Assembly (NCBI GenBank): GCA_937895645.1
Contig: CALBKQ010000092.1
Location: 1 to 5,082, forward strand
Origin: an uncultured Clostridia bacterium
GTDB taxonomy: Bacteria > Bacillota > Clostridia > Oscillospirales > Acutalibacteraceae
DNA: 5,082 nucleotides
Direction of reading: 5' to 3'
Shown: one piece after another, positions 1 through 5,082 of the stretch
Layout: each line of letters begins with the position of its first letter
How positions within the stretch are numbered: the first letter of the stretch is position 1
Translations under genes and position numbers: made by a program
The notes under the pieces: generated by a model
Database searches by the model: none
What the model saw: the letters and a program-made list of their open reading frames with translations, nothing else
What the model was told of the DNA's origin: nothing

Positions 1-232
1 CCTTACTCTTTTCTGTAATTTTTTCTTCAATAAATGCTCTCACTTCATTGGCAAGCTGACCCATAATTGGTCTTTCTTCTGCTGATAATGAACCCATCAT
101 TTTAAGTAATGATGTAAGTTCACCTTTTTTACCAAGCACTTGTACTCTAAATTCTTCAAGTTGACTTTGGGAGTCAAAAGTGCTGAGTTCTGCTTCCGCA
201 CGAGTACGGATAGCTTCAAGTTTTTCTCTCAT
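1..232 (-). CDS. pheS: Phenylalanine--tRNA ligase alpha subunit, N-terminal part (runs off the window)
   Basis: Only the first 77 codons are present; the 3' part lies beyond position 1. The product begins MREKLEAIRTRAEAEL and has the features of the PheS N-terminal coiled-coil arm: alternating charged and hydrophobic residues, LGKKGELT at residues 33-40, and a following ERPIMGQLANEVR at about 53-65. In this family the arm contacts tRNA-Phe, and the catalytic domain (not visible here) charges tRNA with phenylalanine as an alpha2-beta2 enzyme with PheT in the cytoplasm. The ATG at 232-230 is chosen because GAGG at 241-244 sits 8 bases upstream and because family members start at this point. The gene follows a T-box leader with a Phe specifier, which independently supports the call. 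pheT probably follows outside the window, but that cannot be seen. Confidence 0.95.
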   Translation of the reverse strand, partial: MREKLEAIRTRAEAELSTFDSQSQLEEFRVQVLGKKGELTSLLKMMGSLSAEERPIMGQLANEVRAFIEEKITEKSK

Positions 233-240
233 CTTTTCTT

Positions 241-244
241 CCTC
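241..244 (-). promoter_or_regulatory. Ribosome binding site of pheS
   Basis: On the minus strand GAGG lies 8 bases before the ATG at 232. It fixes the start codon; no other in-frame ATG with a Shine-Dalgarno sequence is seen between it and the attenuator. Confidence 0.75.
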
Positions 245-275
245 ACTTTGTTTTATAATCGGAAATATAGGGAAC

Positions 276-306
276 AAAAAAGCCCCATACTCCAAAAGAG
301 TATGGG
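276..306 (-). terminator. Attenuator terminator of the pheS T-box
   Basis: On the minus strand CCCATACTC (298-306) and GAGTATGGG (284-292) form a 9-bp stem with a 5-base loop, followed by GC... and six T (276-281). This is the intrinsic terminator that forms when tRNA-Phe is charged. Its 5' arm (304-306) is shared with the antiterminator helix, as is usual in T-box leaders. Confidence 0.93.
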
Positions 307-528
307 ACGAATAAAAATCCGCGGTACCACCCAATTTTTTGCAAAAAGCAAACACTTTCCGTATTCTGTAACGGGAATAAACCGTTGTTGCCTACTGTTA
401 TTTCAACAACACCACTCCAAAGGGAACTTCAATTAAACTTTCAACTTATGTGCTTTCAGCCAAGGCACAACTCTCTGTTAAGCGTACTCAATTAATCTAC
501 TTTCTTTTTCACTGTGTTTTCAATATCG
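276..528 (-). ncRNA. T-box riboswitch (tRNA-Phe responsive leader of pheS)
   Basis: This leader RNA reads the charging state of tRNA-Phe and lets transcription into pheS continue when the tRNA is uncharged. The parts visible on the minus strand, in order: Stem I base AACAC (514-518) pairing with GTGTT (408-412); the AGTA of the loop E motif (485-488); AGAGAG (471-476); an apical hairpin GTGC/GCAC (465-468 with 450-453) with a GGCTGAAA loop; the specifier loop GAAGTTC with UUC at 424-426, a Phe codon; a Stem III hairpin AACGG/CCGTT (382-386 with 370-374); and the conserved T-box GGGTGGTACCGCGG (319-332). The UGGU at 326-329 can pair with the ACCA end of a tRNA with A73. GGG at 330-332 can pair with CCC at 304-306 to form the antiterminator, which excludes the terminator. 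The specifier matches the downstream gene, so the identification is strong. The 5' end is inferred from the promoter. Confidence 0.95.
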
Positions 529-534
529 CATAAA

Positions 535-563
535 ATTATATCAAAATAAAAAATATAAGTCAA
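535..563 (-). promoter_or_regulatory. Sigma-A promoter of the T-box/pheS unit
   Basis: On the minus strand there is TTGACT (558-563) and TATAAT (535-540) with a spacer of exactly 17 bases. The -10 is perfect and the -35 has five of six consensus bases. Transcription should start around 527-529, giving a leader of about 295 bases before the pheS ATG. The promoter begins only about 15 bases after the U-tract of the preceding gene's terminator. Confidence 0.9.
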
Positions 564-577
564 GTAAAAAGTGAAAT

Positions 578-609
578 AAAAAACGGTGAGAGAAAAATCT
601 CTCACCGTT
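578..609 (-). terminator. Intrinsic terminator of the phosphoesterase gene
   Basis: A perfect inverted repeat: AACGGTGAGAG on the plus strand at 582-592 pairs with CTCTCACCGTT at 599-609. One more A-T pair at 593/598 gives a 12-bp stem and a 4-base loop. Read on the minus strand the stem is followed by a T-run (578-583), so it ends transcription coming from the 644-4228 gene. No comparable T-run exists on the plus side. Confidence 0.92.
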
Positions 610-610
610 A

Positions 611-645
611 ATTACGAATTACGAATTCAGCATTACAAATTAATT
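611..645. repeat. Degenerate heptanucleotide tandem repeat
   Basis: Read on the plus strand the tract splits into five consecutive 7-mers: attacga, attacga, attcagc, attacaa, attaatt. The first two are identical and the others share the att start with scattered changes. It fills the space between the stop codon of the phosphoesterase gene (644-646) and its terminator, and overlaps the stop codon by two bases. The unit resembles short AT-rich tandem repeats found between genes in several bacterial genomes. No function is evident. Confidence 0.6.
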
Positions 646-3600
646 ATGCTTCTTCTCTTCTGCGTTTAATAATGATTGTTGCCATTACTACACCTGCGAT
701 AATTACAAGTGCAACGCCTGCAACTGCTACATAAGAGAATACAGGATTCTGACGGAATGTATCAGTGATATCACCAATTACATTGTCGTTCTTGTTTGAC
801 TCGTCAGTAGCGTTACCGTTTGTACCATCAATAACAGTACCATCTTCGAGTGTAACAACCTTTGAAATAGCAAAGCTGTCAACTCTTTCTTCGCTACCGT
901 CACCGTTTACTGCATAAGAGTCAAAGTAAAGGTTACCGCCATCAATTTGAATGTATGAATATGAAGGAACATTAATTGAAACTACTGTTTCACCTGCAGG
1001 GAATGTTTCTGCAGTTTCTTCTGCTGGTTTTGGCTCATAGTGTTTGCTACCTGCAGTACCGTTAATTGAGTAGATTGTACCTTCGGGACTGATTTTTGAA
1101 ACATATTCAAGACCATTATATTTAAGAGTTTGTGTCTCTGTTTCAACAATAGCGTTGTTGTTCATAACATCAGTACGCATATAAACGTGGTCGTGACCCT
1201 GGAATACAACGTCAATGTTAAGTTCTGGCATTAATGTTGCAAGTTGTGCACGGATAGCAGCAACGTCTTCATCATCAAAGTGTGAACCATTTGAATATGG
1301 TGCTTTATGAAGTGCTACAAATTTCCATGCTTTTTCACTTGCGTTCATATCTTCAGTAAGCCACTGAATCTGTGCGTCTGAAAGACCGTTTTCGTCGTTC
1401 AAGTCATTTGTATTAAGAACTGCAACGTGAGCGGTGTTGTAGTCGAATGAATAGTAAACACCGGTTGTTGTATCTTGTTCAGGAAGATTTGAATATACAA
1501 AGTTATTAACCTGTGCATTGTCACCACGTTCTTCGTGGTTACCTGATGCGGACATTATAACAGTATCCATAAGTGAGTCAGCTGCTGTGTTGAACATTCT
1601 CTTCCACTCAACAAAGTCATTACCATTGTCAACAAGGTCACCTGTGTTGAGAATGAAATCAGAATCACTGTGATTTGTAAATGCAGTGTCAAGAGCAACT
1701 GCCCAGTTTTCAGCATACTGTTTTTCTGTAACTGACTGTGGGTCTGTCATATGGAAGAAACTGAATGCGTTAGTGTTGTCAGCAGTGTCAATAACACCGA
1801 TGTCACTCCACCAGCCACGCTCTGCATTACCAACACGATAGCAGTATTTTGTGCCTTCACTGAGACCTGTAATCTCAATAGTGTGACGGTTTACCTGCAT
1901 TTCGTGAGTAATAATACCGATAAATCCTAAATCGATTGCATAATATTCGCGGTCTGCATCAATTTCGCAATTTGTGTCAATATTTGCTTTAACCGTTGTG
2001 CCCTTACTGAAATCAGGATTTTCAGAATAAGGAACAATCTGAATGTCAGTATCTGTAAGGCTGTATTTTGTAAAGTAGCTGATATTTCTTGAAGTTGCAG
2101 CATCTTCACCGAATGTTACTGCAATATGTGAAGGAAGACGAAGATTATCCTGTGAAAGTGGAACTGCTACTTTACCGTTGTAAGAAACAGTACCGTCAAA
2201 GTCTTTCATATAACCAGGGTTATCGTCGTGAGTAAGGTCTTTCATAATTCTATAGAACTCACCGTCGATAATGTCATATTGACTTTCTGTAAGGTATTCG
2301 TCAAGGAGTCCGTATACAATATCTGAAAGTTTATCGCCACCAACAATACCTGAAAGAAGGAGAATTGAAATAATGTCGCTTACGCCGATTTCAGGGAACC
2401 CATTTGTACCAAGAATACCGTCAATAATTCCTGTAAGTGTAGCTACAACGTCACCCATTTCACTGTTGATACCCCATGAAACAGGGTCAATCTTAATATC
2501 TTTAAGAATTGTATCTTGAAGAAGGTCGTTAAGAACAACATCAAGAAGTGTGTCAACAATTACTTCTGCATTTTCACCATTGTAGAAACGGTCAAGAGCA
2601 CTCATAAGGAATTTGTCATTCTTAGGGTCTTCGTTATTTGTATAGTGGTATGCAAGAACAGAAGAAGCAAGTTCACCAAGAGTGCCTTTTTCACCTGTGC
2701 CGTAGAAACCGAGTGTGTCTTTGAATACAACTGATGGATAATCAGAAACTTCAATAGCGAGAAGTTTGTCAAGCATTGGGTCAAGAGTCTGTATTGTCTT
2801 GTCAGGGTCCTGAAGATATGCTTTATCAACCTGATTGCAAAGTGAGAAAAGAAGTGCCCTTATAGCAGCTTCGCCGAGTCCACCGAGAATGCCACCAAGT
2901 GTTTCGTTGTCAACAAGACCACCAATAAGCTCTTTAATACCAATTGTCTGTTCAAGGTAATAGTAAAGACCACCAGCGTCTTTAACATCTTTACCGAAAC
3001 CATAAGTAAGTTGATATTTAAGGACATTTGTTACGAATGTCTTGATGTTTGAACCACCAAAGTTGTAACCCCATGTAAGATATTTGAATGGCTTTGGTTG
3101 TGCAACGCCGTCGATTATAACAGGAATATATTCGTCAATGTCGTGTGTTTCATATGTGCAGTCAATATCACCATTTGAAGCAGTACTCATAGTAACGCTT
3201 CTGAATAAATTAGGGTAACTTAAAATTGAAGCACCTGTAATATCGGTAATTTCTTCACCATTATCACTTACATAAGTTGCAACGTCCTGCATATGAACGT
3301 GACCTGAAACTGTGTAGTGCATACCTGCATCTGCAAGTGCGTCAGCAGCTTTTTCCCAATCACGGAAAACAAAGTTATCAAAAAGGTCAACTTCTGTATC
3401 AAAGTGAGGAACTGTGTTTGTGTGTGTAAAGCCGATAATTGTTTTACCATCTTTTTTTGCTTGTTCACACTCGTCAAGTGCCCATTCAAGAAGAGCGTCG
3501 GACATATGACCTGCAGTTTCCTGTTCATTAAGACCTGAATCTGTATTGTCTGCAGAATAAAGCTGTGAGTCAATAGCAATAAGACGATAATCGTTAGGAA

Positions 3601-4228
3601 GGTCAATCGCATAAGAAAGTGAGCCTTCAGAGTTACCTGCAATTTCTTTATAACGACTATAATAGCCACCTTCTGAAGAATAACCGAAATCTTTGTAAAG
3701 AGCTTCAAACTCTTCAGGAGTTGTGTCAAGCTGACTTCTCATTTCAGGGTTCTTCTTGACATTAAGAAGGTTTTCGCCATCATAAATAGCAGCTCTGTTA
3801 TTGTTAATATCGTGGTTACCATTAATAACATAAACAGGAATACCAGTTGCTAATTCAAATGCTTTGAATTTTTCAACAAGTTCTTTGTGAGCAGCTTTTT
3901 CAGCATTCTTTGTCAAGTCACCAGGTACAAGCAAGAAATCAATTTTGCCCTGTAATGCCATAGCAGTAACATTAGCAAGTGCTGCATCAAGAATCTCAGG
4001 TGCATAACCGCTTGTAGCATTGTTCATGAGCATCATTTCGTTGAATTCTGCTTTGTCTTCTTCTGTAGGTCCTTGTGAATCTTCTGCGAAATAGTGAAGG
4101 TCACTTAAAATAATGAAATTCACATCATCAGTTGTTGCTGCGATTGCTGTAAACGGAATGCTTACTGCAAAAACTGCAACTGCAAGGATTACACAGAAAA
4201 GTTTTTTGAATGTGCTTTTTCTTTTCAT
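644..4228 (-). CDS. Secreted, membrane-anchored double metallophosphoesterase (calcineurin-like domain plus purple-acid-phosphatase-like domain)
   Basis: An uninterrupted 1194-residue protein. Residues 1-30 form a signal peptide (basic MKRK start, hydrophobic core, AIA before the likely cut). The first phosphoesterase domain, about 36-345, has all expected metal-site motifs: DLH (D43, H45), GDLTK (D104), GNHD (N138, H139), THTN (H269) and GHVH (H310, H312). Its sequence and the helical region after it recall the Listeria Lmo2642-type class III phosphodiesterases, by memory only. Residues about 381-697 are helix-rich with hydrophobic stretches and no domain I recognise. Residues about 698-815 look like the fibronectin-like N-terminal domain of purple acid phosphatases. 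The second phosphoesterase domain, about 820-1065, has DPQ (D829), GDLVD (D864), GNHE (N897, H898), HKAPY (H974) and GHDHVY (H1012, H1014). A hydrophilic Asn/Asp-rich linker (1128-1160), one membrane helix (about 1163-1187) and a KRRREEA tail follow; no LPXTG sortase signal is present. The protein should therefore sit outside the cell, held by its C-terminus. Likely substrates are phosphomonoesters, phosphodiesters or nucleotides, but the sequence does not decide. The start is set by GGAGGAG at 4236-4242. The gene is flanked by terminators, so it is probably monocistronic. Confidence 0.93.
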   Translation of the reverse strand: MKRKSTFKKLFCVILAVAVFAVSIPFTAIAATTDDVNFIILSDLHYFAEDSQGPTEEDKAEFNEMMLMNNATSGYAPEILDAALANVTAMALQGKIDFLLVPGDLTKNAEKAAHKELVEKFKAFELATGIPVYVINGNHDINNNRAAIYDGENLLNVKKNPEMRSQLDTTPEEFEALYKDFGYSSEGGYYSRYKEIAGNSEGSLSYAIDLPNDYRLIAIDSQLYSADNTDSGLNEQETAGHMSDALLEWALDECEQAKKDGKTIIGFTHTNTVPHFDTEVDLFDNFVFRDWEKAADALADAGMHYTVSGHVHMQDVATYVSDNGEEITDITGASILSYPNLFRSVTMSTASNGDIDCTYETHDIDEYIPVIIDGVAQPKPFKYLTWGYNFGGSNIKTFVTNVLKYQLTYGFGKDVKDAGGLYYYLEQTIGIKELIGGLVDNETLGGILGGLGEAAIRALLFSLCNQVDKAYLQDPDKTIQTLDPMLDKLLAIEVSDYPSVVFKDTLGFYGTGEKGTLGELASSVLAYHYTNNEDPKNDKFLMSALDRFYNGENAEVIVDTLLDVVLNDLLQDTILKDIKIDPVSWGINSEMGDVVATLTGIIDGILGTNGFPEIGVSDIISILLLSGIVGGDKLSDIVYGLLDEYLTESQYDIIDGEFYRIMKDLTHDDNPGYMKDFDGTVSYNGKVAVPLSQDNLRLPSHIAVTFGEDAATSRNISYFTKYSLTDTDIQIVPYSENPDFSKGTTVKANIDTNCEIDADREYYAIDLGFIGIITHEMQVNRHTIEITGLSEGTKYCYRVGNAERGWWSDIGVIDTADNTNAFSFFHMTDPQSVTEKQYAENWAVALDTAFTNHSDSDFILNTGDLVDNGNDFVEWKRMFNTAADSLMDTVIMSASGNHEERGDNAQVNNFVYSNLPEQDTTTGVYYSFDYNTAHVAVLNTNDLNDENGLSDAQIQWLTEDMNASEKAWKFVALHKAPYSNGSHFDDEDVAAIRAQLATLMPELNIDVVFQGHDHVYMRTDVMNNNAIVETETQTLKYNGLEYVSKISPEGTIYSINGTAGSKHYEPKPAEETAETFPAGETVVSINVPSYSYIQIDGGNLYFDSYAVNGDGSEERVDSFAISKVVTLEDGTVIDGTNGNATDESNKNDNVIGDITDTFRQNPVFSYVAVAGVALVIIAGVVMATIIIKRRREEA

Positions 4229-4235
4229 CTTTTTT

Positions 4236-4242
4236 CTCCTCC
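4236..4242 (-). promoter_or_regulatory. Strong ribosome binding site of the phosphoesterase gene
   Basis: On the minus strand GGAGGAG lies 7 bases before the ATG at 4228, a near-consensus Shine-Dalgarno sequence at the best distance. It supports both this start codon and good translation, as expected for an exported surface protein. Confidence 0.88.
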
Positions 4243-4253
4243 AACTGCATATT

Positions 4254-4295
4254 ACTATACAATATAATTATACAAATACAAATTTTAGCATAAAA
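4254..4295 (-). promoter_or_regulatory. Candidate promoter region of the phosphoesterase gene
   Basis: A promoter is expected here because the preceding gene ends in a terminator. Two -10 candidates are visible on the minus strand: a perfect TATAAT at 4267-4272 and TATAGT at 4254-4259. Neither has a good -35: the first has only TTTTAT-like sequence 17 bases upstream, overlapping the terminator U-tract, and the second has TTGTAT at 16 bases. The TATAAT is preferred, with a start near 4260. The exact element is uncertain. Confidence 0.4.
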
Positions 4296-4334
4296 AAAGG
4301 AAAAATGCTACACTTTTTTGCAACATTTTTCCTT
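4292..4334 (-). terminator. Intrinsic terminator of the ABC ATPase gene
   Basis: On the minus strand AAGGAAAAATG (4324-4334) pairs with CATTTTTCCTT (4297-4307). The stem extends by four more pairs, two of them G-U, to a loop of about 8 bases. A run of seven T (4292-4298) follows, partly shared with the stem end. It begins 37 bases after the ATPase stop codon and separates that gene from the phosphoesterase gene. The stem is A/T-rich, but the long T-run makes it convincing. Confidence 0.87.
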
Positions 4335-4371
4335 AAAATAGTATTATTTTTTGTAATTGCACAAAGCAATA

Positions 4372-5055
4372 TTATTTGTTGATAATATCTGAGATAATCT
4401 GACCGTCTTGTATGCGGATTACGCGTTGTGCTTCGTTTGCAATATCATTATCGTGAGTAATAAGAATAACTGTTCTGCCTTCTTCGTGAAGTTCGTGAAG
4501 AATTTTCATAACTTCAACACCTGAATGTGAGTCAAGGTTGCCTGTAGGCTCGTCAGCAAGAATAATAGGAGGTCTTGCTGCAACGGCACGGGCTATTGCA
4601 ACTCTTTGTTGCTGACCACCTGACATCTGTTTTGGCAAATGGTCAAGACGATGTGAAAGACCCACACGCTCTAATGCTTCAAGGGCGAGTTTATTACGCT
4701 CATCTTTTTTCATTCCACGGTAAACAAGAGGAAGTTCAACATTTTCAACTGCAGTAAGACTAGGTATCAAGTTGAAACCCTGAAAAATAAAGCCAATTTC
4801 TTTGTTACGGATTTCTGATAACTCATCATCAGTCATATCTTTAACGTCAACACCGTCAAGAGTGTATGTTCCACTTGTAGGAATATCAAGAAGACCAAGC
4901 ATATTCATAAGAGTTGATTTACCTGAACCTGACTGACCGATAATCGCAACGAATTCACCGTGCTCAATGGTAAGATTCACACCATCAATGGCACGAACCT
5001 CATTTTCGCCGGGATTATAGATTTTATACATATCCTTTATTTCGATAAGACTCAT
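4372..5055 (-). CDS. ABC transporter ATP-binding protein, MacB/LolD (FtsE-like) class
   Basis: A complete 227-residue nucleotide-binding subunit, the usual length for this class. Visible motifs: Walker A GQSGSGKST (40-48, K46), Q-loop FQGFNLIP starting at F91-Q92, signature MSGGQQQR (144-151), Walker B IILADEP (164-170) with catalytic E169, D-loop GNLD (172-175) and switch H201 in THD. The TAVENVELPL segment after the Q-loop and ADEPTGNLD are typical of the MacB/LolD/FtsE group, which drives permeases of the FtsX/MacB fold in peptide, antibiotic or lipoprotein export or extrusion. It would act as a dimer on the cytoplasmic face of the membrane. No permease is in the window, and a terminator follows directly, so any partner must lie upstream, beyond 5082. 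The specific substrate cannot be told. The start at 5055 is supported by GAGGTG at 5060-5065; the reading frame stays open to the window edge, but no better start is visible. Confidence 0.95.
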   Translation of the reverse strand: MSLIEIKDMYKIYNPGENEVRAIDGVNLTIEHGEFVAIIGQSGSGKSTLMNMLGLLDIPTSGTYTLDGVDVKDMTDDELSEIRNKEIGFIFQGFNLIPSLTAVENVELPLVYRGMKKDERNKLALEALERVGLSHRLDHLPKQMSGGQQQRVAIARAVAARPPIILADEPTGNLDSHSGVEVMKILHELHEEGRTVILITHDNDIANEAQRVIRIQDGQIISDIINK

Positions 5056-5059
5056 AATA

Positions 5060-5065
5060 CACCTC
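5060..5065 (-). promoter_or_regulatory. Ribosome binding site of the ABC ATPase gene
   Basis: On the minus strand GAGGTG lies 4 bases (6 from GAGG) before the ATG at 5055. No promoter can be recognised in the 17 bases remaining to the window edge. A TGA at 5070-5072 in another frame could be the end of an upstream operon gene, but this cannot be shown. Confidence 0.7.
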
Positions 5066-5082
5066 GAAATCAGTATAAAAGA

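Noticed and set aside
140..436. A 98-codon plus-strand reading frame
   Set aside because: It lies opposite the start of pheS and its T-box leader, which explain the region fully. Its sequence resembles no protein and it lacks a ribosome binding site of note.
1927..2829. Several short frames of 60-75 codons on both strands within the phosphoesterase gene
   Set aside because: All lie fully within the continuous 1194-codon gene, have biased composition and show no recognisable motif.
3268..3729. A 153-codon minus-strand frame inside the phosphoesterase gene
   Set aside because: It is an out-of-frame reading of the first catalytic domain. Its Leu/Thr/Gln-rich composition is what a shifted frame of AT-rich codons gives.
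644..4228. The possibility that the two phosphoesterase domains are two genes merged by a sequencing or assembly error
   Set aside because: The frame is open for 1194 codons, there is only one signal peptide at the N-terminus and one anchor at the C-terminus, and I see no ribosome binding site with start codon near the domain border around 2137. The single protein is the simpler reading.
4113..4382. An 89-codon plus-strand frame over the gap between the ATPase and phosphoesterase genes
   Set aside because: It covers the signal-peptide codons in antisense, the promoter region and the terminator. Its hydrophobic Phe/Leu-rich run comes from the A/T tracts.
4575..4757. A 60-codon plus-strand frame
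   Set aside because: It is antisense to the signature and Q-loop region of the ABC ATPase and has no features of its own.
644..5055. A phosphate- or nucleotide-uptake operon made of the ATPase and the phosphoesterase
   Set aside because: A good terminator and at least one -10-like element separate the two genes, and the ATPase is of an export-type class rather than a phosphate or nucleoside importer.

Overview
The window is AT-rich and all three genes lie on the minus strand. Compact intergenic regions, intrinsic terminators with long U-tracts, GGAGG-type ribosome binding sites and a T-box leader before a tRNA-synthetase gene point to a Firmicute. The signal-peptide-bearing, membrane-anchored phosphoesterase would fit a gut-type Clostridia (Oscillospiraceae/Ruminococcus-like) genome, but that placement is an inference.

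Reading in the direction of transcription (high to low coordinates): a MacB/LolD-class ABC transporter ATPase (4372-5055) ends in a strong terminator (4292-4334). A short gap with candidate promoters follows, then a very large secreted, membrane-anchored protein (644-4228, 1194 aa). This protein carries two separate calcineurin-like metallophosphoesterase domains joined by a helix-rich segment of unknown function. Its gene ends in a short heptamer repeat tract and a near-perfect terminator (578-609). Right behind that lies a consensus sigma-A promoter (535-563), a complete T-box riboswitch with a UUC (Phe) specifier, an attenuator terminator, and the first 77 codons of pheS (1-232), which runs off the left edge.

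The three genes look like separate transcription units: each boundary has an intrinsic terminator and downstream promoter elements. The ABC ATPase probably belongs to an operon whose other members (permease, adaptor) lie upstream, beyond 5082. The phosphoesterase appears to be a stand-alone surface enzyme, perhaps releasing phosphate from nucleotides or phosphoesters outside the cell. pheS is housekeeping and controlled by uncharged tRNA-Phe. I found no mobile element, CRISPR array, tRNA or rRNA gene. The most unusual item is the double-phosphoesterase architecture; I do not see a clearly new multi-gene system.
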